Shown here: positions 21,150 to 32,404 of the stretch, one piece after another
Numbering within the stretch: position 1 is the first letter of the stretch
Layout of the letters: every line of letters begins with the position of its first letter
Assembly (NCBI GenBank): GCA_963971225.1
Contig: OZ020269.1
Span: 87,502,283 to 87,566,282, forward strand
DNA: 64,000 nt
Source of the DNA: Melieria omissa
Taxonomy: Eukaryota > Arthropoda > Insecta > Diptera > Ulidiidae
Direction: 5' to 3'
Position numbers and translations under genes: made by a program
Notes under the pieces: generated by a model
Seen by the model: only the letters and a program-made list of their open reading frames with translations
What the model was told of the DNA's origin: nothing
Databases searched by the model: none

Positions 21150-23344
21150 ACGTGATCGCATTAAAAGTGGACAACGCATGTGCCGTTAGCTGGCGCAGCC
21201 TTGGGGTACAGCCTATAAAGTGGTCATGAGCCAAGTGAGAGGCACTAAAGCACCGCAGCCCTCAGACCCAGCACTTCTGGAAGCTGTAGTCACTACACTA
21301 TTCCCTCCAGAAGGCGAAAGACCGACGTATGTTCACCAATCCACGGAAGAAAGTGATATTCCGGAAGTAACGACGGAAGAAGTGCTCGTAACCCTGAACA
21401 AAATGGGTGACAATAAGGCACCAGGATTAGACGGCATCCCCAACATAGCGTTGAAATCCGCCATCCGAGCGAACCCTGCCACCTTTGCGGCGATGTTCAC
21501 CATGTGTCTGAAGAAGGGTGTCTTTCCAAATATGTGGAAGCGACAGCGACTAGTTCTTCTACTCAAACCAGGCAAGCAACCGGACCAACCATCAGCATAT
21601 AGACCATTGTGTATGCTCGACTCCATGGGCAAGATACTCGAGAGGATAATCGTCAACCGCCTGCAAGAAACTCTGGAAGGCCCATATGGCTTATCCGATG
21701 CGCAATTTGGTTTTAGACGAGGCAAATCCACCGTTGACGCGGTTAAAACGGTCATGGATATTGCGCGCGATGCTACTAGTGGAACAAGGTGGAGATGGGG
21801 CGACAAGAAATACTGCGCGGTAGTAACACTTGACGTGAAAAACGCCTTTAATACAGCAAGCTGGCCCAGCATAATAGAAGCACTCACGATGATCCGGACA
21901 CCGACGTATCTTATACGAATGATCGTCAATTACTTCGAGAATAGGTTATTGTTGTATGACACCGATGATGGCGTCAAGCAGTATTGCGTTTCACGAGGGG
22001 TGCCACAGGGCTCGGTACTGGGCCCGGCCCTTTGGAATGCCATGTATGATGGAGTATTGAGGATCGGACTTCCGGCGGACAGCAAACTAGTTGGCTACGC
22101 GGATGATATTGCGCTGGTAGTAGTCGCCAAAACTATAGCTGAAGTACAGCAGCTGTGCAATGAATCCATAATGCTAGTCATGAGATGGTTGCGCAGCGCA
22201 CAACTAAAACTAGCAGCCGAAAAAACAGAGGCGGTTCTCTTGAGTACTCGGAAAATACGAGAGACATTCACTTTTAAAGCTGGCGATCACGAAATAACCT
22301 CCCAGCCGCACATCAGATACCTTGGCGTACGTATCGACACCCGAATGTCCTTTAAAGATCACCTGGCTGCGGTCAATGACAAGGCTGCAAAAGTAGGCGG
22401 TGCGTTATCACGCATTATGGCGAATCTTGGCGGACCACGCGCTAGCAGAAGGAAGTTACTGGCAACGGTTACTACTTCCATCGTACTTTACGCAGCACCG
22501 ATCTGGGTAGACGCAACCTTTAAAGCCACGTACATGTCTGGCATCAGGGCGACATACCGCTTAAGTGCATTACGAGTAGCCAGTGGCTTTCGTACAATAT
22601 CTGACGACGCGATATTGGTTATTGCAAGCATGCCCCCGATATCCTAGCGCGAGAACTCAATCGCATATACACAGCGGGTGCTAGGGCATCGAAAGCGGAC
22701 GAAAGGCGGTGCAGCGTAAATGAATGGCAACAAAGGTGGAACACATCGGAGAAGGGAAGATGGACGTTTGCCCTGATCCCTCACATTGAGGTCTGGATCA
22801 ACCGCAAACACGGAGAGGTAGATTTTTATCTCACGCAGCTGCTAAGCGGGCATGGATGCTTTAAGCAATACCTTCACCGCTTCAAACATGAGGACGATCC
22901 TTTCTGCCCTCAGTGCCCCAATGAAATCGAAGACGTTCAGCATGTCCTGCTATGCTGCCCACGCTTCGCTAACGAGAGAGGCTCTATCGCGGAAGTGTTC
23001 GGTGAAGCCCCAACGACAACCAACCTTGTGCCCCAAATGTGCGATTCACCCGGAAAATGGGAAGTTGTACAAACGGCGGCAGCACGGATCATGACGGCAC
23101 TCCGGTGGATTGAGCGCCAACGCGCTGCGCGACGACGCGAAATCTTGGGTTCAATGGCCCAACCCCATAACGAACAGTAACGGACTTGACAGACCAACAA
23201 CAGACGATTGAGCTTTAATGCTCAGACGGCCTCCCGACGAAATACTTAGCGGTAGTTCCGGGAGGAACTTTCCGTCGGACAAGGGGAGATGTTTAGCGGG
23301 TTAAAGTCTCGCACTGACCTCGGCTTTTGATGCTTTTACTCCTC

Positions 23345-23376
<32 letters not shown>
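21150..23376 (+). mobile_element. 5'-truncated R1-like LINE with poly(A) tail
   Basis: Reverse-transcriptase coding sequence from about 21190, a ~165-base 3' UTR and an A-run (about 23348-23376) mark the 3' end of a LINE. The endonuclease domain and ORF1 are missing, the usual result of incomplete reverse transcription. The 5' boundary is approximate. No target duplication was found. The 3' UTR block TTAGCGGGTTAAAGTCTCGCA resembles sequence at 56800, a second trace of the same group. Confidence 0.85.
21190..23180 (+). pseudogene. R1-like LINE ORF2, reverse transcriptase part
   Basis: The frame is open from 21190 (start missing, with PWGTAYKVV before the first ATG) to 22647. Reverse-transcriptase blocks in order are KAPGLDGIP, RPLCMLDSMGK, QFGFRRGKST, TLDVKNAFN, RGVPQGSVLGP and GYADDIAL (YADD near 22095). 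A one-base shift near 22640 moves reading into another frame. That frame continues through LARELNRIY to the C-terminal Cys motif CPQCPNE...HVLLCCPRF and a stop at 23180. The lack of RNase H agrees with R1-type elements. Apart from the truncation, the frameshift is the only clear lesion, so the copy is fairly young. Confidence 0.85.
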
Positions 23377-24041
23377 ACAAACACACACACGCGTTAGTAC
23401 GGTTGGAATTTTTATTTTATTGGCGCCTGCCAAAACGAATGACGGGCTTAATTAAAGCGCAATATGGGTGCATTGATAGAAAAGGCAGCAACAACAAGCG
23501 CCAACTGATCATACACACACACACACACACATACAGAGGCACTCACATGCAGCGATTTGCGCAAACAAACTTTTGTTCAAAATAATTAACCAGCGAAAAT
23601 GGAAAATTGCAACTGTTCAACAAAAACCAAAACAACAACAACATTATGCCAATGTTGTTATTGCATTTGATTTGCATTCAAAAAACACTAATTGCATTGG
23701 CAGCCAACACCAAAGCCAATGCCACCGTCACGTAGCCCCACGACTGCCGCCAATGCAAATAGCATAAATTGCCGCTATTATTTGTTGTTGTTGTTGTTTT
23801 TGCATTTTTGATTCGCGCATAATTTTAAAATTGCCAATTATTGTTTTGTGCAACTCTGCATTGCGGTAACAATATGAAATTATTTGCATACATTTGGGCG
23901 CATTTCGATGCGTAATCCTTTTGTCGGCCATGTTCATAATATTTTGAGTGCATTGAAATGATTCGCATATTTTTCATGCTCTACTTGGTGTTGCACTGCA
24001 GGTACGGTTTGTATGGAGGAAAAATTGTCATATAAAAACCC
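23377..24041. other. Noncoding DNA with CA repeats
   Basis: Short CA runs at about 23377-23392 and 23512-23531, and CAA/TTG runs near 23632 and 23782. No gene seen. Confidence 0.6.
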
Positions 24042-24204
24042 GCCTAAAAGCAGGCTTCAATTTTATGGTTTCCATAATCAGAATGGATTTTCAAATAATT
24101 TCATTTGTAAAGTTGTTTGTATGCTTTTAGGCGCAATTCTAATGCAATATGATGATTTTGAAAGTTTGCGCCTGAAAGTATGCTTGAAAATATACTTTTA
24201 GGTG
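24042..24204. promoter_or_regulatory. Cluster of four Su(Hw)-like motifs
   Basis: The Drosophila Su(Hw) zinc-finger protein binds a core close to GCATACTTTTAGGC (complement GCCTAAAAGTATGC). Four variants lie within 163 bases: 24042-24055 (GCCTAAAAGCAGGC), 24118-24132 (TATGCTTTTAGGC, opposite strand), 24170-24183 (GCCTGAAAGTATGC) and 24192-24204 (ATACTTTTAGGTG, opposite strand). Clustering in both orientations suggests an insulator or looping site. The motif match is seen in the sequence; binding is inferred. Confidence 0.5.
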
Positions 24205-25105
24205 AGTTTTCATGAAGAAGTAGTAGTAGAAGTAGTAGTACTGTACAGAACAGAAAACTGATTGTGGTTAGAACTTCTAACTTAGAAGCTCAAACCATTC
24301 ACAGTCTACTTTTCATCGTTTGAAGCTCATACTGGCTTTATGGGATAAAAGATACGAACTTGAATGAATGCCGTATCACTATAAACTTCTGTGGCTTCTT
24401 TATGCATATCTGCCCGTCAACGATTAGTTAAATTTATTTAATTAATTTATATTTAATTAAATTGAATTTAAATTTTAATTTAATTTAATTTAACTAATTT
24501 TACCTTTTTAATTAAAAGGTTAATTAATTATTTAATTTAATTTAACTTAATTAAAAATAATTAGTTAATTAAATTAATATTAATATTAATACTAATTTAA
24601 ACTAATTAATTAAACAAATTTTTTTAATTAAATCAAATTTACTATAGTTAAAAATTAATTCATTAATTTAATTAAAAATTAATTCATTAATTTAATTAAA
24701 AATTAATTCATTAATTTAATTAAATATTTAATTAATTAATTTTGAATGAAATTTAATTAAAATGAATTTCATTTGGTTTAGTTAAATTTAAAAAGACAGA
24801 TCGATCGATTTCTCTGTTTGTATGTAAAAAATCGAATCGATCGACACAATTTAGGTCGACACAATTTAAGATATCTTCAAGCCTCATTTGGAACTAATGT
24901 CCTGTTCAGTCTACCATATAAATTGAGACAATTTAGTTGTTAATTGAGTTTATCATTTTTGCTGTTCACACACCTCAATTTAGCTTACTTCGCTATCGAA
25001 ACTGCTATCGAACATATTTTGGCTGTGAAGAAAAAAAAGTTGTTTCTGTATAATAAATATATAACAAATTTTCTTACAAATATTTAGTAATATTTATACA
25101 ACATA
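24205..25105. other. AT-rich DNA with TTAATT low complexity
   Basis: From 24420 to 24790 the sequence is almost entirely TTAA/AATT-based. It includes three near-identical 24-base tandem units around 24650-24725. No gene seen. Confidence 0.65.
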
Positions 25106-25525
25106 CAGCTGCGGTCAAAATAATAGTAGTACGCATACAACGAAAAGAAAATTAGGAAAAAATAATCTGCTTTTTTTACAAATATTTATTTTGTATTTTT
25201 TTTAACAAGTTATATGTGTTAACAATGCAATCATAAAAGAAAACTTAAGAATTAAACTCAGTTTGGGTTGATTTAAATTAAATGCGTCAAAAGCTCCAAA
25301 ATATGGACGGTCAAAAAAATAGTAGTTCGCTTTACTTTCATAAAAATTAAGCAACAATTGTGTTTCATTTTAAAAGATTTTGTGGTTAAATAGTAATAAC
25401 GAAATGTTTCTTCAAATTAGTATTTAGTTGCGTGACTGTTGTTTGGCTATTACTGCAGCACAGAGCCGATGCATTGAAATAACCAAATTTTCATATCTTT
25501 CTCTAGGGGCGTGGTCTACTGCTTC

Positions 25526-25804
25526 TCAAAGTTGATTTTTATTTAAAAGATTATTGTGAGCAACTGCTCTCTTCACGTCACACCACAAATTTTTAATTAT
25601 ATTGAAGTCTGGTGATTGTGCGAGCCATTCCATAACCCTAATCCTGCTCTTGCGAAGCCCCTTTCGTGCGACCTTTCTTGTATGCTGTCGGTTATAATCC
25701 TGTTGGAAGATCCAAAGCATTGGCGTTTTTTCACGGACATACGGTGGCACGATTTCCCGCAAGATTCGTACACATACACATCGATCCATCGTTTTCTTGA
25801 TCAA
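25526..25804 (-). pseudogene. Tc1-like transposase C-terminal half, left arm
   Basis: A 92-residue frame holding the C-terminal half of a Tc1 DDE core: IFQQDYNRQHT with the second catalytic Asp, then LAQSPDFNIIKNLWCDVK. In active Tc1 proteins this last block reads NPIENLW, where Glu is the third catalytic residue. Here it is Lys, so the protein is catalytically dead. The DNA-binding domains and the first Asp are missing. Confidence 0.85.
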
Positions 25805-26045
25805 ATAAATAGCGCCACCTCCATAAAACGTAGTACATCCATTTATTTATTCAGCATGTCTTACGTTTTATGGAGGTGGCGCTATTTATTTGATCAAGAA
25901 AACGATGGATCGATGTGTATGTGTACGAATCTTGCGGGAAATCGTGCCACCGTATGTCAAATAAATAGCGCCACCTCCATAAAACGTAAGACATGCATTT
26001 ATTTATTGAGCATGTCTTACGTTTTATGAAGGTGGCGCTATTTAT

Positions 26046-26324
26046 TTGATCAAGAAAACGATGGATCGATGTGTATGTGTACGAATCTTGCGGGAAATCG
26101 TGCCACCGTATGTCCGTGAAAAAACGCCAATGCTTTGGATCTTCCAACAGGATTATAACCGAAAGCATACAAGCAAGGTCGCACGAAAGGGGCTTCGCAA
26201 GAGCAGGATTAGGATTATGGAATGGCTCGCACAATCACCAGACTTCAATATAATTAAAAATTTGTGGTGTGACGTGAAGAGAGCAGTTGCTCACAATAAT
26301 CTTTTAAATAATAATCAACTTTGA
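26046..26324 (+). pseudogene. Tc1-like transposase C-terminal half, right arm
   Basis: Mirror copy of the left-arm fragment, 92 residues, with only a few substitutions (for example KHTSK instead of RQHTRK's QHTRK). It carries the same Glu-to-Lys change in the final catalytic block. The shared defect shows the duplication happened after the gene died, or that the arms have been homogenised since. Confidence 0.85.
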
Positions 26325-26746
26325 AAAGCAGTAGACCACGCCCCTAGAGAAAGATATGAAAATTTGGTTATTTCAATGCATCGGCTCTGTGCTGCAGTAA
26401 TAGCCAAACAACAGTCACGCAACTAAATACTAATTTGAAGAAACATTTCGTTATTACTATTTAACCACAAAATCTTTTAAAATGAAACACAATTGTTGCT
26501 TAATTTTTATGAAAGTAAAGCGAACTACTATTTTTTTGACCGTCCATATTTTGGAGCTTTTGACGCATTTAATTTAAATCAAACCAAACTGAGTTTAATT
26601 CTTAAGTTTTCTTTTATGATTGCATTGTTAACACATATAACTTGTTAAAAAAAATACAAAATAAATATTTGTAAAAAAAGCAGATTATTTTTTCTTCATT
26701 TTCTTTTCGTTGTACGCGTACTACTATTATTTTGACCGCAACTGTA

Positions 26747-28160
26747 GCTCCTGACGCACAAATTTTCAAACGAATTTTCAAAGCAAACAAATGTTAATAA
26801 ATGTCTTTCGCTTCTAGCAGCTTCTTAACTTTTTTTCTGTTCCATTAATTCTGAATGCATTTGTTTATCGATAACAGCACAACACAGGATTGCATGGCAA
26901 ATCGATCTCAATTTATGCTCAGTTTAGCCCTAATTGCATTTAGCTAAATAAAGATTTTTATGTAACTGAGTTCAATTAGAGCTAAATTGAGAATAAATTA
27001 AGAAAATGTCTTAATTGCGCAGTTTAGCTGGCTGTCTGAATTTGGTGTACAAGTTTATCGATAAAAGAATTTTATTCACAATGCTAGTAGTAGTAGTATT
27101 ATCTGTTTGCTTGACTTTAAGGTATCATAACTTTGAAACGATTACTTACATCTGGCAACTTGCCTTCTTTGCTCAACAGGAGATAAATCAGCTGATTACA
27201 TCGTGCGACAACAAATTTTACACAAGAAAAAATTACATAATCGCAAAACCAGGGGCCAAATGTAGCAAAGCTGCGTTTTTAGTTTTTCTCTCTGACAACA
27301 CGATTTTTTTAAAAGGCCTTTGAAATTTCAAGGACATGTTTATTTCAAAAAATTATTTTGAAAACTGAGCTCATTGTCGAATAACAATATGGGTATTAAA
27401 TGAAAGAGACAAATTCGTAGAATCTTAGAAAATTTAACTTTTTGTGGAATAGGATGAAAAGGTATTGAAAATGTCCTTTTAAAAATGTATCCTTGAATAT
27501 CCTTGAAAATTTCCAATCTTCTTTTTTTGAAAAAAATATATCTTTAAGCCTAATATGTACACTAGCACATCCTTGAATTCCGTCTTTCCAACTTTATTAA
27601 GTTAAGATATAAAAAATTTAATACTTCTAGACGCCACTCCTTCCCAATGCACAGCAACTGACGGAGATTTCTTCGTATTTCCTCCCCCACCACACTATAA
27701 ACCTCAAGCACTTAAATCCCGGGTCCGAGAAGTGGTCAGCCATCATTCTTTGAATCACATGAACATCGACCATAAGATCTGAATGTTCTCCACTCTGGTG
27801 AAATGGGCCCAAAAGACTCAAGCAATTCTCCAATGCTTAGAGTGGGGCCTAGCCATGTGAAAATATTTGTGCTGTTTAAGGTGAAGGTACTCTATTCCAA
27901 TGAACTGCTTGAAACTGGTTGTCTCGCTTTCGTTCTACAAACTTTGAAGTGAAGGATGCTCATCGGTCTGATCGAATTATTACTAAAAAGTCCAGGGAAT
28001 TAAGGGTAAGATTCAAGAAGATCATTAAGTGAACGACTTTGCTGTGATACTGAAGATTGACCAAATAACAGATTTAAACTACGTGTTTTGGTCCTGAAAG
28101 TTATAAATTGAAAATTTAGTCAAAGAGCGACAGGTTTCTTCTTTTATTTAGTATCACTAT
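26747..28160. other. AT-rich DNA, no gene recognised
   Basis: A GC-richer patch at 27600-27850 has a 68-residue minus-strand frame with no recognisable domain. It may be a relic of an unidentified repeat. The rest is AT-rich and unique-looking. Confidence 0.5.
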
Positions 28161-28566
28161 TGTTGCGAAAATGATTTCTCTAAGTTCATATCAGGATTGT
28201 GCTTGAAAAATAAAACTCCTTAAATTATTCAGCGCAAACGCAGTCAAAAACCAACAATCACTTTATTTACAGATGTACACTTTGCTTTTATCTACACTTG
28301 TTACTACTTTGCTTATTCAACTAAGACTCGACTCTTTGCGCTGCACACTGCCGCTTTTTATACTTGTTTTCTTATCGCGTCGATGATTCTTGCACATTCC
28401 AGTTGTACTCTCTACCTCGATCGTTCTAGCACAGCCCATCACCTTCGCGAACCATCCTTGCCATATCGGAATTATAGCCAACCGAACGTACTCCAAAGTT
28501 TATGCCTAAAAGTATGCTTGGGAAAGCATTCATGCATAGCACAGCACAAAGTGCCTCATCGTTACA
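28161..28566 (+). repeat. Solo LTR, copy A (Gypsy-type)
   Basis: A 406-bp sequence beginning TGTTGCG and ending GTTACA, matching copies at 39739 and 44081. It contains AATAAA near its start and a Su(Hw)-like site near its end (28504-28517). The flanks are CTAT on the left and ATAT on the right, one base short of the 4-bp duplication seen in copy B. No internal retroelement sequence is attached, so recombination between two LTRs probably removed it. Confidence 0.75.
28504..28517. promoter_or_regulatory. Su(Hw)-like site in LTR copy A
   Basis: GCCTAAAAGTATGC, an exact match to the core I recall for Su(Hw). It lies about 50 bases before the LTR end. Confidence 0.5.
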
Positions 28567-29870
28567 ATATTTTGATCATAACAGAACCGCAGGAAATGAA
28601 CAAAATCTTCAAAATATATATATGTCCTCCTATTTTCAAAGTCTTAAAAGGAGATCGGATCAGAAAATGAAAAACTGAGTATGCCAGGTTACTATGAGTG
28701 AACGTTCACGCCTCTATAATCTTTTGATTGGGTTAAAATAAAAACATCTAAAACATTATTATAAACATAATCAGAAAGTAATACATTCCTTATACTTAAA
28801 TATTTTGGTATATCACACTTCTTTCAAGGTATTAACGTTAATACCTTACAGATTATATGTGAATGATGTTTCATGTTGCCCACAACAGCCAAAACTATAA
28901 ATAGCCCTTATCAAACATTTATCAATATATTCATAAATACATATATTATGTATATAAATAGCTACAAAAATATATATGTAAAAGCCATGAGTACATATTT
29001 TTGCTTGCTTGTGCAGCAAACAAGTTAATACGAAGCGCCCAGAAGCCGCAACGCCTGACAGCATAAATATTAAACCATAAAGTTAATATGGGCAAATGTT
29101 GCGGCAAACTTTAAATGACACGAGCGTGCAGCACGCACATACCTACCTACACACATACAATTGTACATTGTGCACAATTTAATATACAACACGAATGCAA
29201 TATCGACATGTCGATGGCGCATGCCTGCAGGGACTCGACTGAGCCCACATAAATCCCATTAAAGCTGACACGAGCGAGGCGACTGCGGGCGCGCCAAAGA
29301 AAAAATCATTTGTCAATATTTGCATAAATTTCCGTAACTGTCAATAATTTTTTGATTTACGAGTTTATGCAGCGACAACACACACAAACATCCACTCACA
29401 CACATAGTGGTACACAGTGTCAGCGACAGTCTCGATGTGGCAGTCAAACTGCAGTCACACACTGCACACTGCGAGCTGCCGATAAACGCTTCAATCTGTC
29501 TAGACAGCAAACTGGCGCATATAATTTACAATGTAATTGTTATTTTAAATGTAAATATACAATTTTCCTTTTGTACTTTTATCCGTTCGATTGGCGCCGA
29601 TAGTTCGAGTGTGGAATTTACATATGTTGTGCCTAAACCTTTTCCAAGCAATCCATCAGCATGTGAGATTAAAATATTTTTCAGACTACTTTTGCTGTTG
29701 TTGTTTTTGTTGTTGTTGTTGTTTTTGTTTGGTTAATTATAATTTGTGTACGCCAGTGGAAAAGTCATTGCTTTACTCTATAATTAAAAAGCACATTGAA
29801 CTTTGGCGCCGTGTGTAAAAAGGGTAACTGAACTTGTAACAACAACAAACTGCAATGTTGACAGATTTCT
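28567..29870. other. Noncoding DNA
   Basis: No gene seen. AT-rich to 29090, then a moderately GC-rich patch (29100-29490) with CA-rich stretches, then TTG runs at 29690-29730. Confidence 0.55.
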
Positions 29871-29872
29871 GT

Positions 29873-30263
29873 TAAAAGGTTTCTGTATCATTGTAGAACC
29901 TTTTTTCAAAGTTTAACTCTTTCGCTTTTTTGTTAACGCGAAACTTTGTGAACGTCTGAACCCTCTATGATTTCAAGGACACATTTTTTTGTTAGTCCTT
30001 AGAATAGTTTGAAGATTTAGACATAATACAAAATTAATAAACTGATCATTCTACTAACTGAATAAATTAATAAAATATTATTTTAAAAGACTTCTGTATC
30101 ATTCTAGAACCTTTTCTCAAAGTTTAACTTTTTCGCTTTTTTGTTAACGCGCCACTTTGTGAACGTCTGAACCCTCTATGATTTCAAGGACACATATTTT
30201 TGTTAGTCCTTTGAATAGTTTGAAGTTTTAGAAATAATACAAAATTAATAAACTGATTATTTA
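29873..30263. repeat. Direct duplication, two ~180-bp copies
   Basis: 29873-30052 and 30084-30263 match at an offset of 211 bases with few differences. Shared landmarks are TTCTGTATCATT, GTTAACGCG and CCCTCTATGATTTCAAGGACAC. No coding sequence. Confidence 0.85.
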
Positions 30264-31466
30264 AGTTTAAAGAAGAGAAGTATGCACGATTTTTAAATGT
30301 TACATCTTCACAAGCCAAAGAAAGAAGAAGCAGTAAAAAGTAAGAAAAATTATCAATTTGAATTTTTACTTAATTTCAGATAATTTTTTTTTTAATTTTA
30401 GCTAAAGTAAATAAAGAAATTGTGGACTTTTAGTTATGCATAAACCATTTTATGTTTAATTAATTATTAAGGGCAACGATAAGCAACCATATTGTCATAA
30501 GAAAATACTCTAAAAAACAGTGTTCAGTAACAAAAAGGAAACAAATTAGTCTGGAATGATGTTGATATAACCAAATAAAAAACTTAATCGATAAATTGGA
30601 AATTTTAAACTTCCTTAGTAAAAACCTGTAGCGAAAGGGTTAAGTTACTCTGTTTCGAGAATGATATGGCCAATTCGTGGGTTCTAGAACCTTTAGATAA
30701 ACTTTTTTCATTCTGCTATAAGAATTCAAATTACATGTACATCGTAAACAACAAAACCTAAAAAGATTTCAACAATCCGCTCAAAAGCCATTTTCAATAG
30801 CCTAATTTCAGGCGCACTTAAAAAATCGCATTGACAAAACCAAGCGCCATTTTTTACATCAAAAGTGCAACCACTAAAAAAAATTAGTTTTAAATTTGAT
30901 TTGCATTTTTTCACTCATATCTCTTTCAACGCTTGATTGCCAAAAAAAATTACATAAATATTAAAATTATTAATTGCCGGCAAAAATTTAATTGTCCACA
31001 ACATGAAATATGCCAATAGATCATTTCCAGCGGGAACTTTTCGACGCTGACCTCATCACTGTTAGTGTCAGCTGTGAGTTAAGTGCAGCAAAAAAACGCG
31101 CTTCGCACCAATGTGGCACCACGATTTTTTTTCTCGTGCAGCCGCTTAACCACAATGCAGCAACAAATTAAGTGCACGCGCAGTCAATGCAATTTTATGG
31201 CCAACACAAACAGCACGAAGTGCATCAGCTCGCTGCCGCCACTGTTCGCCCTGTGGGAGCCACCACTGTGCGCTTTTATTTTCCGCAACCAAAATGATTT
31301 CCGCTCACTCAACGCTGTGCGCGACGCAGCGCTTTATTTGATGGCATGAAATTTTTTCAAAATGTATTATTTTTGCAAAACTGACAACTGCGCCTATTAC
31401 ATACATGAAGCAGCAGACAATGATTGTGCTGTGACATTATTACGTGCAATGCTGATAAGAATGCCA

Positions 31467-31503
<37 letters not shown>

Positions 31504-31811
31504 CTATGTTGTTGTTGGCAATAATGATAATAATTGCAAGTTCAATGATATTTACGCTTTTGCAGCACAGTCCACAGAAATATTAACAGAAATGTTCAAC
31601 ACGGCGTATACGTAATCTGCAACTCTATAATTTGTTTTTTTACATTTGTTTGACACATTTGTTTACAATTCATGATTTTTTAAGCGTCAGCAGAGAGCGC
31701 CAACAACATTGCTTGCCACTTATTCGTTCATCTACTCTTCCATTAGCGACACACATTACTCTACGTGCATCATTGTCCCGAGCGCAGTTTGAATGTGTCG
31801 CCTGAAAGCTA
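30264..31811. other. Noncoding DNA with an ATG/GAT microsatellite
   Basis: AT-rich up to 31000, then GC-richer (31020-31345) with a short frame lacking any known domain. An ATG-trinucleotide run lies at about 31467-31502 and makes poly-Met or poly-Asp frames that should not be taken as genes. Confidence 0.55.
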
Positions 31812-31813
31812 TA

Positions 31814-32182
31814 GGGTGTTTTTTTTAGAGGTTTGTTTTTCGAATAGAGATAAAACTGGCATTTTGTGGTCAAATCTGGCAACTCTAATGTCATTTATGT
31901 TCAGTTTGGTTTACCATTTCATCATGAACAGGTTGACAAAAGAACAACGCTTGCAAATCGTGCAAATTTATTTCGAAAATAATGGTTCTGTTCGCGAAGT
32001 TTACCGCAAGCTCCGTCCATTTTATGGTCGACATAATCGTCCATCAGAGCAAAATCGGTCCATCCATCGGTTAACCATGGGTCGTTTTCGCACTACGTTT
32101 ACTCTATGTGATAATACGCATCCGAACGATTTTCTTGTGTTTTATTTCAATTCGAAGTTCTATACCTCTAAAAAAAACACCC
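31814..32182 (+). mobile_element. Internally deleted mariner-type element (DUF4817 family)
   Basis: 19-bp inverted ends (GGGTGTTTTTTTTAGAGGT) lie at both borders, flanked by TA. Inside, a frame from 31924 starts MNRLTKEQRLQIVQIYFEN, the typical opening of the DUF4817 helix-turn-helix domain of insect mariner-type transposases. The catalytic core is missing. At 369 bp it is a deletion derivative that another copy would have to mobilise. Confidence 0.85.
31924..32060 (+). pseudogene. DUF4817 DNA-binding domain fragment
   Basis: About 45 codons encode the N-terminal helix-turn-helix (TKEQRLQIVQIYFEN, then SVREVYRKLRPFYGRHNRPSE). After this the frame runs into joined 3' sequence of the element with no catalytic motif. 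In complete relatives this domain recognises the terminal repeats. Confidence 0.75.
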
Positions 32183-32400
32183 TATATTAAATGTATTGGG
32201 TCATCCCATAAGTAAGTTTTTTTTCAATTTGAAGTTGAATTCATGCTGATTATGAAATGGATTCGTCGGCTCTGATAACTACTCTGCTTTTTTGTGTACC
32301 AGAAGGATCATTAAGAGAAAAATATAATTTTCTTAGTGCACCCCACAGAAATAAATGTGTTGAAAATAAACCGATTAACAACTTTTCTTCATTATGCAAC
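32183..32400. other. AT-rich spacer
   Basis: Short unassigned DNA between the deleted mariner-type element and the following array. Confidence 0.5.
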
Positions 32401-32404
32401 CTTA

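Larger units (their letters stand above)
25106..26744. mobile_element. Palindromic Tc1-like element
   Basis: The element is bounded by TA and by ends reading CAGCTGCGGTCAAAATAATA and the near-complement CAGTTGCGGTCAAAATAATA. Instead of one transposase it consists of two inverted halves, 25106-25804 and 26046-26744, symmetric about position 25925. Each carries the same transposase 3' part. The 241-bp centre (25805-26045) is itself built from alternating inverted copies of a ~55-base block containing AAATAAATAGCGCCACCTCC, plus a piece of the arm. The N-terminal part of the transposase is absent from both halves. Confidence 0.9.

Noticed and set aside
20797..21234. 145-codon minus-strand frame as a gene
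   Set aside because: No domain is recognisable and it overlaps the start of the R1-like LINE on the other strand.
28383..28670. 95-codon frame overlapping LTR copy A
   Set aside because: It spans the LTR end into flanking DNA and is not conserved in copies B and C.
31083..31349. 88-codon frame in a GC-richer patch as a host exon
   Set aside because: No recognisable domain and no convincing splice sites around it.
31424..31615. Poly-Asp or poly-Met small protein
   Set aside because: It is a translation of the ATG/GAT microsatellite at 31467-31502.
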